A DNA stretch of 64,000 nucleotides from Fusarium oxysporum f. sp. lycopersici 4287. Its lineage: Eukaryota; Ascomycota; Sordariomycetes; Hypocreales; Nectriaceae. A model generated the notes under the pieces. It was given only the letters and a program-made list of their open reading frames with translations, did no database searches and had not been told where the DNA came from. The stretch is taken from contig NC_030992.1 of NCBI RefSeq assembly GCF_000149955.1, positions 1,085,073 to 1,149,072 of the forward strand, given 5' to 3'. Made by a program: the position numbers and the translations under genes. Within the stretch, counting starts at the first letter, position 1. Every line of letters begins with the position of its first letter. Below, one piece after another: positions 11,275-22,459 of the stretch.

Positions 11275-12351
11275 CTATTCAGCGGAGGCTAGAGGAGCCT
11301 CCTTGTCTTTCTTAGACTTGCGTGCGCTTGGTGTCCCTTCTGCTGCTTCGCTCTTACGCTTCTTCTTCGTTGGCCGTGTTGATGAGCCACGAGGCTTGTA
11401 TCCCGTGTCGTCTTCTGCATTCCTCTTGCGCTTGCCCCTAACAGCAGGTGTTGAGGCAAGCTCCTGATCCTCATCCATGCTGGCGTCCACGTCGCGCTCT
11501 GCGGCTGCTGCTGAACGAGCTGCAGCACTGACACGCTTGCCCCTTGTGCTGGCTCTTCCGCCGCGCTCACCTCGTGACCCACGCGTCTTACGCCCACCGG
11601 TGTGACCACCTTCAGCATCGTCTGCGTCTCCATGTGCTTCTCCGTCCTGGAGGAAAATCTTGGGAGCATGTTTGCGCAGCCAATTTGTCACACTTGTAGG
11701 ATTCTTAAGATGTGGATGTGATTGATGATGATTGCCGGGATGAGCGCGGGGAGCGAGTGTAGGAAGCATATTCTCAGGGTCGAGGGCCATATCGATTTCG
11801 TAGATGTAGTTGTCGATGTCATCGGCAGATAAGAAATCGGCAGGATAAGTTTCGCCATCGACAGCCTTAAGATCGTTGACGATTTGTGGTAATGTCTCCT
11901 TGGCGCTGCTGTATGATGAATGTGGTACACTCTTAACAAGGTCTTCAAGCTTCTTCTTGGGTGTGTCCTTATGTAGCTCATGTTCTTCATCCAGGGGATG
12001 GACAAGCGCATCGGCTTGGGATGGAGGCTCAAGGGATACATCGACCTGTTTCTCTGGAGGAATTTGGGGAGAATTGTTGATTTCGAGTAATAGATCCAAT
12101 AAGCGGCTATTGATAGTATGTTAGTATCGTGTCTGCTGGTAAATGGTTGATGGACTGGAGATAGCCTACTCGTTCTCTACAGCCAAGCGCTTGACCAATG
12201 CAGCAGCCTTGTCTTCTTGCTTGTGCAACTCCTCACCATCATGCATCTTGTGATCGAACACGATGCGCATCTTTCTATACTTCTTCTTCCATGATTTGTA
12301 TCCAGCGCGATGACGAGTGGCGCCCTCTGTTTTCACGGGGGACTCGTCCAT
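11275..12351 (-). CDS. iec3: INO80 chromatin-remodelling complex subunit Iec3
   Basis: Two exons: 12351-12170 and 12106-11275, 337 aa. The N-terminus carries the family core: KSWKKKYRKMRIVFDHKM, then GEELHKQEDKAAALVKRLAVEN, continuing across the intron as DRLLDLLLEINN. This matches the Ino80 Iec3 family as I know it (fission yeast Iec3). The intron (12107-12169) has a GTAGGC donor and splits the Asp codon; without it the helix is broken. The middle contains a second conserved region (PADFLSADDIDNYIYEIDMAL). The C-terminal third is basic and Ser/Arg/Lys-rich with several nuclear-signal-like clusters (RGKRKRN, TKKKRKS). It should act in the nucleus with INO80 in nucleosome remodelling. Confidence 0.88.
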
Positions 12352-13072
12352 TGCGAGGGAGGCTGTGATCGACGCGCGATCGGGTGAGAGATATCGTCAA
12401 TGAAACGCGCTGGGGTTGCGAATATAATCGAGATACGAAATGATCAATCGCGTGGTGTTTGTTGATGATACGAGTTGGCGATGTTGTCGATGCTGAAGGA
12501 AACAATGGGACAAGTAGAGAGTGACAGGGTTCGCCAATAAGATTTGATGTTTTGGCGCATTCAGTTCTGTTCAGGGCCAGGCCAGGCCAAACCAAACCAG
12601 GCTGTGACGGGACCTACGGGTCTCTTCAGGTGGTGTTGTTCTCACATTAGATCGGTACGTACCTTACAGTAGCTCAGGCACACTTGGCAGTTGCCCCAGA
12701 TCAGCTTCTCCCAAGCCTGGTTCTAAAATGTTCCGCGTACCAACTCGGAGAGGCTTAGGGTAGCACGCGACAGTAAAGGAGACTTTGAGGATGTCACAAG
12801 AGGTGTAAGATTGATGAAAGAAGGGGATTGAAGCAAAATCTCCTCATTTGATTGCTTGCTTTATTGTGCTACTTATCATTATTTCGGTCAGCACACACAG
12901 ATTCAGTCAACAAGGTACTTAGTGGTTCAGAAACACATCAACAGCATACCATTTCACTGTCGACGAGTTGTATGAGAGTACCTTGCAAAAAATAGTTTCA
13001 AGTAAAGTTGCAAGCTTTTATTGTGCCTTTATGATTCGGAAATCTCATTATCTATTCTTTAAAGCCAAAGCA
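12352..13072. other. Iec3 5' flank and Sly1 3' flank
   Basis: Promoter side of the minus-strand Iec3 gene and the downstream side of Sly1. No coding region or RNA gene seen. Confidence 0.5.
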
Positions 13073-15394
13073 TCATGATGCTACCTCCTTTCCTAGTGTG
13101 TCTAGTTCCTCCTTAATGAACTCTGCAGCATTCACCATCTCTGTGCTGCCATATACAACCCTCTTCTTAGCCCTGTCGCCTCCTGCTCGACTTACCCACT
13201 CCTGCAAGTTACCATATTCATCCATGCTGCCACCGCCAACTGTAAAAACGACGGCTTCACTGAAGCCTTGTCTTCTTTGACCAAAGCTAGCAGTCTGTCC
13301 GGGCACTTGGGAGCCAGGCATGCCGCCTGGAGTAGCTCCAGCGCCAGACCGCATAGCACTTGGTGGAGGCATGGTGCCTCGAGCATTGGCGGATCTAGGA
13401 TCGTAGTAGAGGTAGTGCTCTGTCTTGGCAATAGCTGAAGAGGAGGCTGACGAGGGGTCCATGATCGATTCGACGATCTTTGTAACTGTAAAATCGCGAT
13501 CGGCAGGGAGGAAGTTTTTCACACCGCTGATGAGACTCTCAAAGTTTGATGACAGACCAGTGGGCACTCCTGATTCTTTGAGGCGGTCGGTGAGACGAGA
13601 TGACATAGACGAGAAGCGGCCGAAGAGATCTGAAGTTTGAGCAGGCTGAGCAGTGTTGTTGATGGTAGTTAGTTGTGTCATCTTGGTTGTAGCGCGAACC
13701 CTGTCCTGGTCAGTATGCGCAAGACAAATCATTGCTTTAAAAACTTACTGTCGAACATAAGGCAGACATGATACATCCGCGCCAGCTTCTGAGAGGGCCT
13801 TCTCGAAACCCTCGAATTCTTGTCGGCTCACTTCTTGTTCTGTACTCAAGTACCAGATGATGAACAATCGCAGCTTATCAACGGGTTCAGAACCCTTGGT
13901 ACTGTCACTAATGATTTCCATAATCTGAGGTTTGGTCTGCTTCACAACATTCTCCTCCAGTTGGAAATAGTTGTCAAGCTGGCGGTCCTTAATTCCTGTC
14001 AACAAAGCCGCCAGGATGTTCATATGCATGTCGAGAATGCCTTTGCGCTCTCTCATTTCAGGAAGCAACGTTATTGCCTCCTTGAGATGCTGAGCGCTCG
14101 CGCTGGTATCGGCCTGCAAGTCTTCGAAATTTGTAACACCAGTCCTTTTCGTAATCGCAGCTGTTTCTTCTTTGTATTTGGTCAATTCAGCATCGATGTC
14201 CTCCGCTACTTGAGGGAAAGGACTGCCAGCGTTTTTGGCCCAGAAGAAGTCGTTTGTAGTCAAATCGTAACCCTTCTTCGTGGGGCCCTTGGCAGGGTTT
14301 CCTTCCTCCGCAGGGCTTTCGATGGTGATGCGATTCAGCTTCATGTTGAGAACATCGTGAACCAGACTTTGATATGTCCAAGAATGAGAAAGCATTGGCA
14401 CCAAATCAATGTTTCGATCGAGAAGAATGAGTACGGGTCGGGAAGAGTGAGTACTGGATGAAGCGTTTGTTCGCGGCCCTGAGAAGAGGTTGTCCTTTGA
14501 GTTGAGGATATGGTCTCGGAGTTTTCGGTCGAGACGCGCAGCGACCATCTCTGCAGCAGCGCCTTTGGGGCATCGGATAATGGGAATGACTCCTGTAAGA
14601 TTTATCAGCATGTTGGGTTTGAATACAGAATGTCCGGCATACCCATAGTAGCAATCACACTGAAGAGACCGCTAACAATCTTATCCACTACACGATCAAG
14701 CTCCTCGTCGCTGGTGGCTGCACTGTTCAATGCCCAATACGTATGCTCTTTTTGCATGCCCAGACTGAATAGATCTGGTTCAGCGACAATGAAATTTAAA
14801 TATTGGTCAAACAGTTGAGCAATGTGTTCGGATGTTCCAGCAGCAGCAGTTTGTGTAGCGAACTCCTCGAGAAGGACACGGGGGAGGGAGGAGAGGAAGT
14901 TGATGTAAGCGGGAGTGTAAAGCCCCTTCTGCAAGTCGGATGTAATGGCTTGGAGGTTTTGCGCATTCGGTTCGAGGAGGTAGATGACTGGAACATCGGG
15001 GATAGGGTGCCTTGCGCCGCCAATGTGCCTGCGCAGCTCATGTTAAACATTGTATATCTTCGTGAGGCTCGTCGACTTACATGTGCATGGTTACGCCCAT
15101 TGACCGCAAGTCGCTGACGCGCATAACACTGCTGATAACATCCCGACCGAGGTCATCAAAGACCAGTACCTTCCAGATAGGGTTGCCATCAGCATCGAGG
15201 ATAGGCGCAACAGGAGCAAGTAGACCGTTGGCATGGGCTTCGTCGGCCTCGGAGGATTCGACACTTTCGTTCAAGTTGAGGATTTTCTTTAGCGACGCTG
15301 AGAAAGGCATTAGTCGAAGAACGAGGGGCGCACCGAGAGTTCAGCATCACAAACCTATTTGGCGATCGCGCAGGGAGTTTCCCTTGGTTGCCAT
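13073..15394 (-). CDS. SLY1: SM-family protein Sly1 (ER-Golgi vesicle fusion)
   Basis: Five exons: 15394-15355, 15297-15081, 15028-14643, 14592-13749 and 13700-13073; 704 aa. Sec1/Munc18-like proteins bind syntaxin-type SNAREs; Sly1 acts with the Sed5 SNARE in ER-to-Golgi and intra-Golgi fusion. The sequence shows the typical start (MATKGNSLRDRQIASLKKIL), KVLVFDDLGRDVIS, the nonamer-like VIYLLEPN, PVLILLDRNIDLVPML, SWTYQSLVHDVL and the C-terminal EAVVFTVGGGSMDEYGNLQEW. All four introns are 48-57 nt. The last acceptor is GACAG at 13701, which gives YVRQVRATTKM; the nearby CCAG would bring a stop. Length is slightly above the yeast protein (about 666 aa) because of a low-complexity Gly/Pro insert near residue 610. 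Confidence 0.96.
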
Positions 15395-17693
15395 ACTGGC
15401 AGATGACGTCGGGGCGTCGAGAGCTTAAGGTGGTGATAGTGGGATGTAATTCAGGAGAATGGCCAGGTCGCTTGTTCACAGCAGATTCGATTGTAGGAGG
15501 AAACGTATGTCGAAACAAGATGTTGTAGCCTTAGAGAATCCTAGGTACAGAATGTTCAGTCAATCTTCAACTCAAGAAATCGTATCGATTTGGTTGATGG
15601 CAGCTTGAGGCCACGATCCAATACTACGGTTGCTGGAAAGCTCCCCCGACGGCGCGCAAGCTGGAAGCACGGACCGATACAAGCGCCGACACGATTGGAC
15701 ATGGAAAGTGCCACGGTGCTGGGCCCGCTGATTCCAAAGGGGCACTTGCCAGTGCAGTTGCCCACCGTCATGATTGTGTTTGTGCCTGAAATATGGGGCC
15801 ACATCATAGCCAAACACGTCCAGGTCCGTTCTCTGAGTCCCATGCGAAATCGCCAGGGACTTCTCTTCATTCTCTTCGAGCCGACGACACTTCATCAACC
15901 ACCATCAACCATCGCGACAAACGCTGACTGGCGCTCAGCAGGTCAAACGCGTTTATATATAAGCTGCGCTTGGTATTTTAATTCCCATCTTTGTGCTCAT
16001 CCTCCGGATCTGCGCCCACGTCAAACGCCTTGTGCTGGCGAACCAACGAGTCACCCTTGTGCTGCTCTCTTTGCCTCTCCGACAGGTCACACCTCCGTTC
16101 GATAATGTTGTAAACACCACGCGACTTGCGCAATATACAGATGGCATAGAGCTGCTCCGCATCTTTTGGTAAGAAGACGGACAGAGTTACTGTACTGAAG
16201 GAACCTTATCTGAATCAAAGGGTATGCCCAAACTTGACCCCATTCCCTTTTCCACCCTGCACCAATCAACCTCTTTACCTCTGTCGCGTCATTCTGCATG
16301 GCTGGGTCATCCCGCCATCATGAACCAAAGCAGCAACATTGTATCTGTGATTTCTCTATAACAATGGAACCAACCACTTGGACTCTCTGCAGCATTTAAA
16401 TTGCGAGATGAGAAGATGGTTACCGTCATGGAGACTTGCTTGGAGATAAAGCTCCTTAGCATCGTCTTCTAGGGGCGAAGAGCTGTGGCGGCTGGGTAAC
16501 CCAGAGAGGTCCAGGTGACGAAAACCAGGCATCTACAATCTGGCCAGTTTGCAGGCGAACGCGCACCTAAAAAAGCTGCGGCACGAGTATTTGATGATAT
16601 AAAGAGCATTCATTCATTCATTCATACAGAGTCAAAAAGGGCGTCATGGCTGTTGATCATCGTCTTTGCGACGTTGCAGGCGCCTGTCTTTTCAGGCGCT
16701 TGCTTGGGTACAGGGGCTGGAAATAACGCTGTTTTCAGCTCCAACTTCTGCTCAGCGGCACCCCAAGACAGCAACATCACAGGGACTACGCTACACTAAA
16801 ATGCGTGTGCACACGCATCTGAAGGAAACAGTGGCTCCACCACCAAAGCCATTCCAGAATGCCACTATTTACCAACAAAGCAATCTGAATTGCTTCAGAG
16901 ATCAAATTATTGCGACAAAGCCAAGTTTCTAAATCTCGCTTCGAGTTTATCATTCTCGATTTTTTCTCGAGTTTCTTTGTCGACGAGCCTGTCGCACTCA
17001 ATTCTTTGTCCAACCTTTGATCAACCAGCCATACACCCTTTTTCTAAACCAACGGCCTTTTAATGGAATATGGATGGAAGATGGATGGATGCTCTTTATC
17101 AACGCTCTCTACGCATTAATCTTACAGAAATCTCACGAGATTCCCTTTATGTTATTCTACACATCACTTATTACACTACTGACCTTCTAGTTCTTGTTGC
17201 AGACTTTGCTGATGGTTTTTTTTGCTTTCTCTAGACTTTCAGATTCATTCACCTTGTCCCTTTCCCCAAGACCTGGACCCTTGTCAGCCCGTCCATTTAT
17301 CGACTAGCGTATTTCTATGGTGGGCCACCTGCAGCTGCGACAGCCGAAAGCCTCTCCCTAACAGCAAGACACTTGCATAAAGTCTCTTGTCAGCTTAATT
17401 TCTGTATGTCAGTACATTATTTCTCGCTTTTCAGATACATGAATGGTAGCTCCAATCAAGGCTACGTCAACCCCCAGCCACACCTGTGCGTTGTTGCACG
17501 AGGCTCAACTGCCTTCCTTATTTCCTTCATCGCATCCTTCGCGTTTACACATTCGCACCTCATCTTAAGGTAGCAATGATTGCTAATACCATGCACTAGC
17601 TCTTAAAGCTGTTCGAGATAATTGATCCTTGGTCTCTGTGGTCGTATTGCTGTTGTAGCAGCTGCCTCTTCTAAACACAGCATCTATCACAAG
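15395..17693. other. Long divergent intergenic region
   Basis: 2.3 kb between the starts of SLY1 and the PNUTS-like gene. Frames of 100-170 codons at 15556-16105 overlap on both strands and show no family features, so I do not call them. A CATT tandem repeat lies at about 16607-16624. The 17000-17690 part is pyrimidine-rich and probably the long 5' leader of the downstream gene. Confidence 0.5.
16607..16624. repeat. CATT microsatellite
   Basis: About four to five copies of the tetranucleotide CATT in the leader region upstream of the PNUTS-like gene. Short simple repeat, no function implied. Confidence 0.7.
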
Positions 17694-20600
17694 ATGCAGT
17701 CTTGGTCAAACAATGGCCAAAACGGCGCCGATGAGACACAGCATCAATGGCACAATAACTATGCCTTTGCAGGCCAAAACGGCCAATTTGACCCTCATCA
17801 GCCTTGGTCACAGCCTGTAAGCGAGCAGGCAGCCTACTCACAACTTAATCCTCAAGATGCTTCCCCGTCAAACTTTTTCGACTCTGATCAAAGTCACCCC
17901 TTTCTCTCGAACACTCTGCATGGCTCTCAACAGGACCAAGCAGGCTACCACCCAAGCCATGACTCTCTCTCTATGAACCAACAATTTTCACAACAGTCAC
18001 AAGATGTAATGGATACAGATTTTAGTGGAATTCATCCTGATATCTACGGTCAACACGGCAAAATGAACCTGGATAACGCCATGGCTGGCATTGGACAACT
18101 ATCAAGTCATCCTCATTCTACCAACTTCCCATATTCTATGGCACCACAAAATGAGTCATCCTTCGAACCTTCTATCCAGCAGTTTTCTCAGCAACATGTA
18201 ATGCCACAAACAAGTAGGCAGCAGAGCCATACACCAGTGCAGCAGTTTGACGGCATCTCGTCTGCTTATACCCCGGGTCATAATTTCAGTCGACCGCCCC
18301 AGCCATCCCCGGTCCAGAATCAGCAACAGTACAACCAAGCTGCTTTTTCACCTCCAGTGAACGGCCAGACGCCTCAACCACGACCGAATGAACAACTGAA
18401 CTTCCAACAAGGTCACCCGCAAGCACGACAGCAACCTCAGCCTCAACAGCAACCTCCTAAGCCTCAACAGCAGATGCAACAAAACCAACCGCAACCACCA
18501 CCACCGCAGCCTCAGTTCGCCCCCAAGCAACCTGTGGTCTATCCCCAGACCTCGCAGCCTTTGCCTGGCCAGAACTTCCAGCAATCGATACATCATCAGC
18601 AGCCACCCCACTTCATCAACAACGCCACATCACCACCCACAGCTAACACTCAATACATTTTGTCACAACCAAGCACGAATCAAGATACTGGGGCCCTTCA
18701 ACCCGCGACGAACGAACCGCCTCCTAAGAAGAGGAAGCGAGTAGCTAAGACAGAAATCAACACTCCTACCCCCACTCCGGAGCCCACTGCAGCATATGTC
18801 GACTCGCCTGTTGGGTCTCCTGCTGTGAAAAAGATTGATGATCTCGATGGCCTCTCAGCTCCGACTCCCACGCCCGAAGAAGCCCAGTTAATCAATCAGT
18901 TTAATAAGCGCACTAAGGCCGCCCAAGCCAAATTTCCTGCTATCAAGGGGCTTCCTCATTTGGTTCATGAGGGAACAATTAAGCTTCCCGCACCTAAGAG
19001 CTATGATAAGCTTGCGCCTCTCGTGGCACTGCCAGCTCGTAGCGGAAGACAGATGGTCCCCGAACTTGGTTACAGTCTTCCATGTGAAGTCCAAGGGCGT
19101 TTCACCAGCCAATACCGCCCCTCTCCAGATAAGGGTGGACTTGATGAGAGGCGCATGGAGGCTAAGGTGCTTTTGGATGACTTTGATCGTTCCATGAAGG
19201 GCTTAGGCAAACGGCGTCCCAAATACACGGAGTACCCGCATGCTTTCAAAGAGCAACTTAAATCTGACGAGGCTTCGAAGAACAAAGCCGAGAAAAAGGC
19301 AAAAAAAGAGCTTGAGGAAGAGCGTGGTAAGCCAGTAAGTTATCCGGTACAGTCTTTCGTAGGCCTTATGACTAACCATGTCCAGATCCGCGCAGCTACT
19401 CGCCCAGCCGACCCTGCTGAAGCTGCTGCCTGGGATGCCATCGGGATGGTGCACATCGAGCAGTCTGTTGCACGTACCAATGCCCTGATTGCAACTCGCG
19501 TTCAACAAGCAGGCGAGTATTTCATCAAACTTCGCAGCGAAATGAACCGTGCCAAGCAGGAACTCGACCAAGCTATCAAGGACAAGAAGCCGGAAGGTGT
19601 GATTGCAAGGGAACGACAGGACTTTGAACAAAAGAAAGAAATACTCTACCGAGCTTTGGACGCCACTATCGAGCATGCAGATGATGCGGTGTTGGATAAC
19701 CTTGGCGGTCACCAAAAGCTAGTTTTAAGTTTGGTGAATGCGCTCATCATGTGTATCAAAGCGAGTGACTTTTCGGGAAAGCTCCCCAAGATTGTCCTTG
19801 AGATGTTTACACATTTTCCTATGACGAAAAGGATCGCTGAGACAACAAACTTTGAAACAGTGAGGAAACGTTTTGCCGACAAGGGAGACTCGGAGGTCAA
19901 AGAGCTTGTATCAGAGATCACAGTCAAAGTCAAGAAGCTCAAGGCCAGTGAGCCCGAAAGCACAGGCTATCAAGGCACTTCTGCGTCAAGCAGAGCGAAG
20001 GCTAAACCGGGGATGGAGCCTTCAGCCAAGCGTGGGCGAGACGAGGAGGCTGAAACAAGAACGGTTAAAAAGATTGTAGTAGAATCTAGCGGCAATGCTC
20101 TTAGCAGGAAACTTGCGCAGCCCAAGATTCAACTTCAATCAGCATCCAAAACCAGTGCAGCAAAGGCAGCAGCAGCTTCTATTCTGCCTGGCAAACCCAG
20201 ACCAGTAGCCAAACCTGCACCAAAGCCTGAAACCAAAGCAGACGTGAAGGTCATAAGTGACGACAAGATAAAAGCAGAAGCGAAGCCACCGCGAACTGAG
20301 ACGAAACCACCGGTACCTCGAAATGGGACCACTACCGCTCCGACCTCAAGCTCAGCCAGCGCCCTGTCCGGCATTGCTTCGCTCTTGGACTCGATCAACG
20401 CACCAAAAGCCGAGGCTCCTGTTGCACCGAAGGAGACAAATGGGTCTGAAACCTCCGAATCACCTGAAGAGAAGGCCAAGCGTCTCCGGAAAGAGGCTCG
20501 CCGTAAACTTCGAGTCAGCTGGAAGCCTGAAACTGAGCTTGTTCAGATTAGGATCTTCCAGAAGGAAGAAGCTGAGGACGAAGGACGAGAGTCGAACATG

Positions 20601-22130
20601 ACCCGAGATGCCGCCGACGACCGATCTGAAGGAATGGTACTCAAACAGCGTGCGAACGTAGAGGAAGAAGAGGATGACGAAGACGTTCCTTATCAACCTT
20701 GGATGGGACCTGTCGCAATCGACTTCTCTAGGCTACCAACAGACGTCCGAAACAAGAACTTTGTTACCCGAGGCGGAAATGTCACCTTTACAACAGATGA
20801 ACAGCAGCGCATTGCGGATAGGGAGCAACGGGAGCTCATGGCTATCTATGCTGACCCCGATGACATACCGCCCTCACCCAAGTCACCGATGCTCGAGGCT
20901 GCTGGAACTGGTCAACAGAAGACTCAATATCTGCCTGATGATTCAAAGTTCCAAGAGATCCAGCTTCGATGGCGCGATGAGCAGCAAATGGGATCTGATG
21001 GAGCACTCTACACGGCCCTACAACGCATCGAGGCAAAGAACAATCCAGGAACTCGTCTCGATTCGATTCTGGGCAACCTCCGAGGCGCCTCTTCGGCGCC
21101 CCGCACATCCCCTCAACATGCCTCTCACTCACAGCACCATCCGGCCCTGGCTAATGATACTCTACCTCTTATCGCTGGCCGTGCCGTGTTGGAACAGGTC
21201 ATTGCGCTACTCAAATCCGACAAGGTCAAGAGCTGGCGAGACTCTAACCCAATCACGAACGATGCCTGGCGTGCCTTTCATTACTCTGACATGCCTACTC
21301 GCCTTTGCGGAGGTGCCATTGAAGGTGTGGCCAAGTCTCTCTCAGGCATGCCGTTTCCCAGCAATTCGCCTCCAGAATGGATTCTCCATGATCAAGAGAA
21401 GGTCCGCGAGTGGCAAATGGGGCACAACAAAGAACTGGCATCTCGACAGAAAAGGGCAGACGAAGAACTTGCGCGCGCAGAAGCGGAGGCCAACGCCCTG
21501 CAAGCAGCAGCTGTCGGTGCTTCGTCTGGCCAAGCCCCAGCCAATCCTCAGGACTGGGCGGCCTATTATGCTCAGCAACAACAGGCTTATGCCCCTTACA
21601 TGGCTTTGTTGCAGCAAATTCAGCCCCAGCCCCAGACGACAACTGCACCTGCACAGCAGCAGCAGCCGCAAATTCCTGATACCCAGCTCCAGTCTATCCT
21701 GGCCGCTATCAACCAGCCGTCGCAGGCTTCAGGCCAAGCCTCGACCGCGACCTCAAATGTCGCTTCATATCTCAACCCCAATGATCCATCATACCAGCAG
21801 TACATGATGCTCAGCCAAATGGCACAAGGGCAGCAAGTCCCGCCTCCGCCTCCACCACCCGCAGCGGAGCGAGAATGGGATAGAGACAGAGCATACAGCC
21901 GAGATAGAGACCAAGATCGAGGTTGGGACCGTGAACGGACGTATGACCGCGACCGCGATGATCATCACGGAGGCAGAGGAGACCGTGATGGAAAAGATGG
22001 AAGGAAAAAGAAGCCTACTCTACCACCACACAAGCCTGCTAACAAAGCACTCATTGGTACCAAGCCTTGTACTTTCTGGCAGCAGGGCAAGTGTGCTAGA
22101 GGAGACAAGTGTACATTCCGACACGACTAA
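17694..22130 (+). CDS. PNUTS-like PP1 regulatory subunit with CCCH zinc finger
   Basis: Two exons, 17694-19334 and 19386-22130, giving 1461 aa. Residues 1-360 are Gln/Pro-rich and disordered. A helical region (about 560-735) ends in a segment like the TFIIS N-terminal domain (KLPKIVLEMFTHFPMTKRI). Then comes a basic/Ala-rich linker, RKLRVSWKPETELVQIRIF (RVSW near residue 923, an RVxF-type PP1-docking motif with Trp as in animal PNUTS), an Arg/Asp-dipeptide stretch and a C-terminal finger C-x7-C-x5-C-x3-H. The order TFIIS-N, RVxF, CCCH is that of PNUTS, which tethers PP1 to chromatin and the RNA 3'-processing machinery. The frame is open through 19335-19385, but that 51-nt stretch has GTAAGT, GACTAAC and CCAG, so I treat it as an intron. 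The start is the ATG before MQSWSNNGQNG; the 24 upstream in-frame codons look like leader. Confidence 0.82.
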   Translation: MQSWSNNGQNGADETQHQWHNNYAFAGQNGQFDPHQPWSQPVSEQAAYSQLNPQDASPSNFFDSDQSHPFLSNTLHGSQQDQAGYHPSHDSLSMNQQFSQQSQDVMDTDFSGIHPDIYGQHGKMNLDNAMAGIGQLSSHPHSTNFPYSMAPQNESSFEPSIQQFSQQHVMPQTSRQQSHTPVQQFDGISSAYTPGHNFSRPPQPSPVQNQQQYNQAAFSPPVNGQTPQPRPNEQLNFQQGHPQARQQPQPQQQPPKPQQQMQQNQPQPPPPQPQFAPKQPVVYPQTSQPLPGQNFQQSIHHQQPPHFINNATSPPTANTQYILSQPSTNQDTGALQPATNEPPPKKRKRVAKTEINTPTPTPEPTAAYVDSPVGSPAVKKIDDLDGLSAPTPTPEEAQLINQFNKRTKAAQAKFPAIKGLPHLVHEGTIKLPAPKSYDKLAPLVALPARSGRQMVPELGYSLPCEVQGRFTSQYRPSPDKGGLDERRMEAKVLLDDFDRSMKGLGKRRPKYTEYPHAFKEQLKSDEASKNKAEKKAKKELEEERGKPVSYPVQSFVGLMTNHVQIRAATRPADPAEAAAWDAIGMVHIEQSVARTNALIATRVQQAGEYFIKLRSEMNRAKQELDQAIKDKKPEGVIARERQDFEQKKEILYRALDATIEHADDAVLDNLGGHQKLVLSLVNALIMCIKASDFSGKLPKIVLEMFTHFPMTKRIAETTNFETVRKRFADKGDSEVKELVSEITVKVKKLKASEPESTGYQGTSASSRAKAKPGMEPSAKRGRDEEAETRTVKKIVVESSGNALSRKLAQPKIQLQSASKTSAAKAAAASILPGKPRPVAKPAPKPETKADVKVISDDKIKAEAKPPRTETKPPVPRNGTTTAPTSSSASALSGIASLLDSINAPKAEAPVAPKETNGSETSESPEEKAKRLRKEARRKLRVSWKPETELVQIRIFQKEEAEDEGRESNMTRDAADDRSEGMVLKQRANVEEEEDDEDVPYQPWMGPVAIDFSRLPTDVRNKNFVTRGGNVTFTTDEQQRIADREQRELMAIYADPDDIPPSPKSPMLEAAGTGQQKTQYLPDDSKFQEIQLRWRDEQQMGSDGALYTALQRIEAKNNPGTRLDSILGNLRGASSAPRTSPQHASHSQHHPALANDTLPLIAGRAVLEQVIALLKSDKVKSWRDSNPITNDAWRAFHYSDMPTRLCGGAIEGVAKSLSGMPFPSNSPPEWILHDQEKVREWQMGHNKELASRQKRADEELARAEAEANALQAAAVGASSGQAPANPQDWAAYYAQQQQAYAPYMALLQQIQPQPQTTTAPAQQQQPQIPDTQLQSILAAINQPSQASGQASTATSNVASYLNPNDPSYQQYMMLSQMAQGQQVPPPPPPPAAEREWDRDRAYSRDRDQDRGWDRERTYDRDRDDHHGGRGDRDGKDGRKKKPTLPPHKPANKALIGTKPCTFWQQGKCARGDKCTFRHD

Positions 22131-22459
22131 CGATGAGCTATATAAAGCTTGTTTACTATATTGAACCTGACTTGGAGTTTAGAAGTGGGATATATCATGG
22201 TGTATTTTTAATGTAACCAAAATTCGCATCAGCCAAGGTCAATCGAGGATAAAGACATTGAATTCCTTATACTATGTGCCCGAGCGCGTGATATGCACCA
22301 TTACAAGAAGAATTAAAATCTTTCATATTCCACGTCGTTTACATAACTGTGATTCCAATTTGAACTGTACATGGAAGGGCCTGATACCTGCGGCCAGTTT
22401 TAATCATTGATTTATGCTCTCAACTTTGAGATGTCGGATATTCTACCTATATAAACGAC
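22131..22459. other. Convergent 3' ends
   Basis: Short spacer between the 3' ends of the PNUTS-like gene (+) and translin (-). It should contain both polyadenylation regions; nothing else seen. Confidence 0.5.

Noticed and set aside
15590..16105. 171-codon plus-strand frame upstream of the PNUTS-like gene
   Set aside because: No family features, overlapping frames on the other strand, lies in the SLY1 promoter.
17622..17693. Upstream extension of the PNUTS-like gene by 24 codons
   Set aside because: The first codon is not ATG and the residues do not resemble the disordered Gln-rich start; the ATG at 17694 is preferred.
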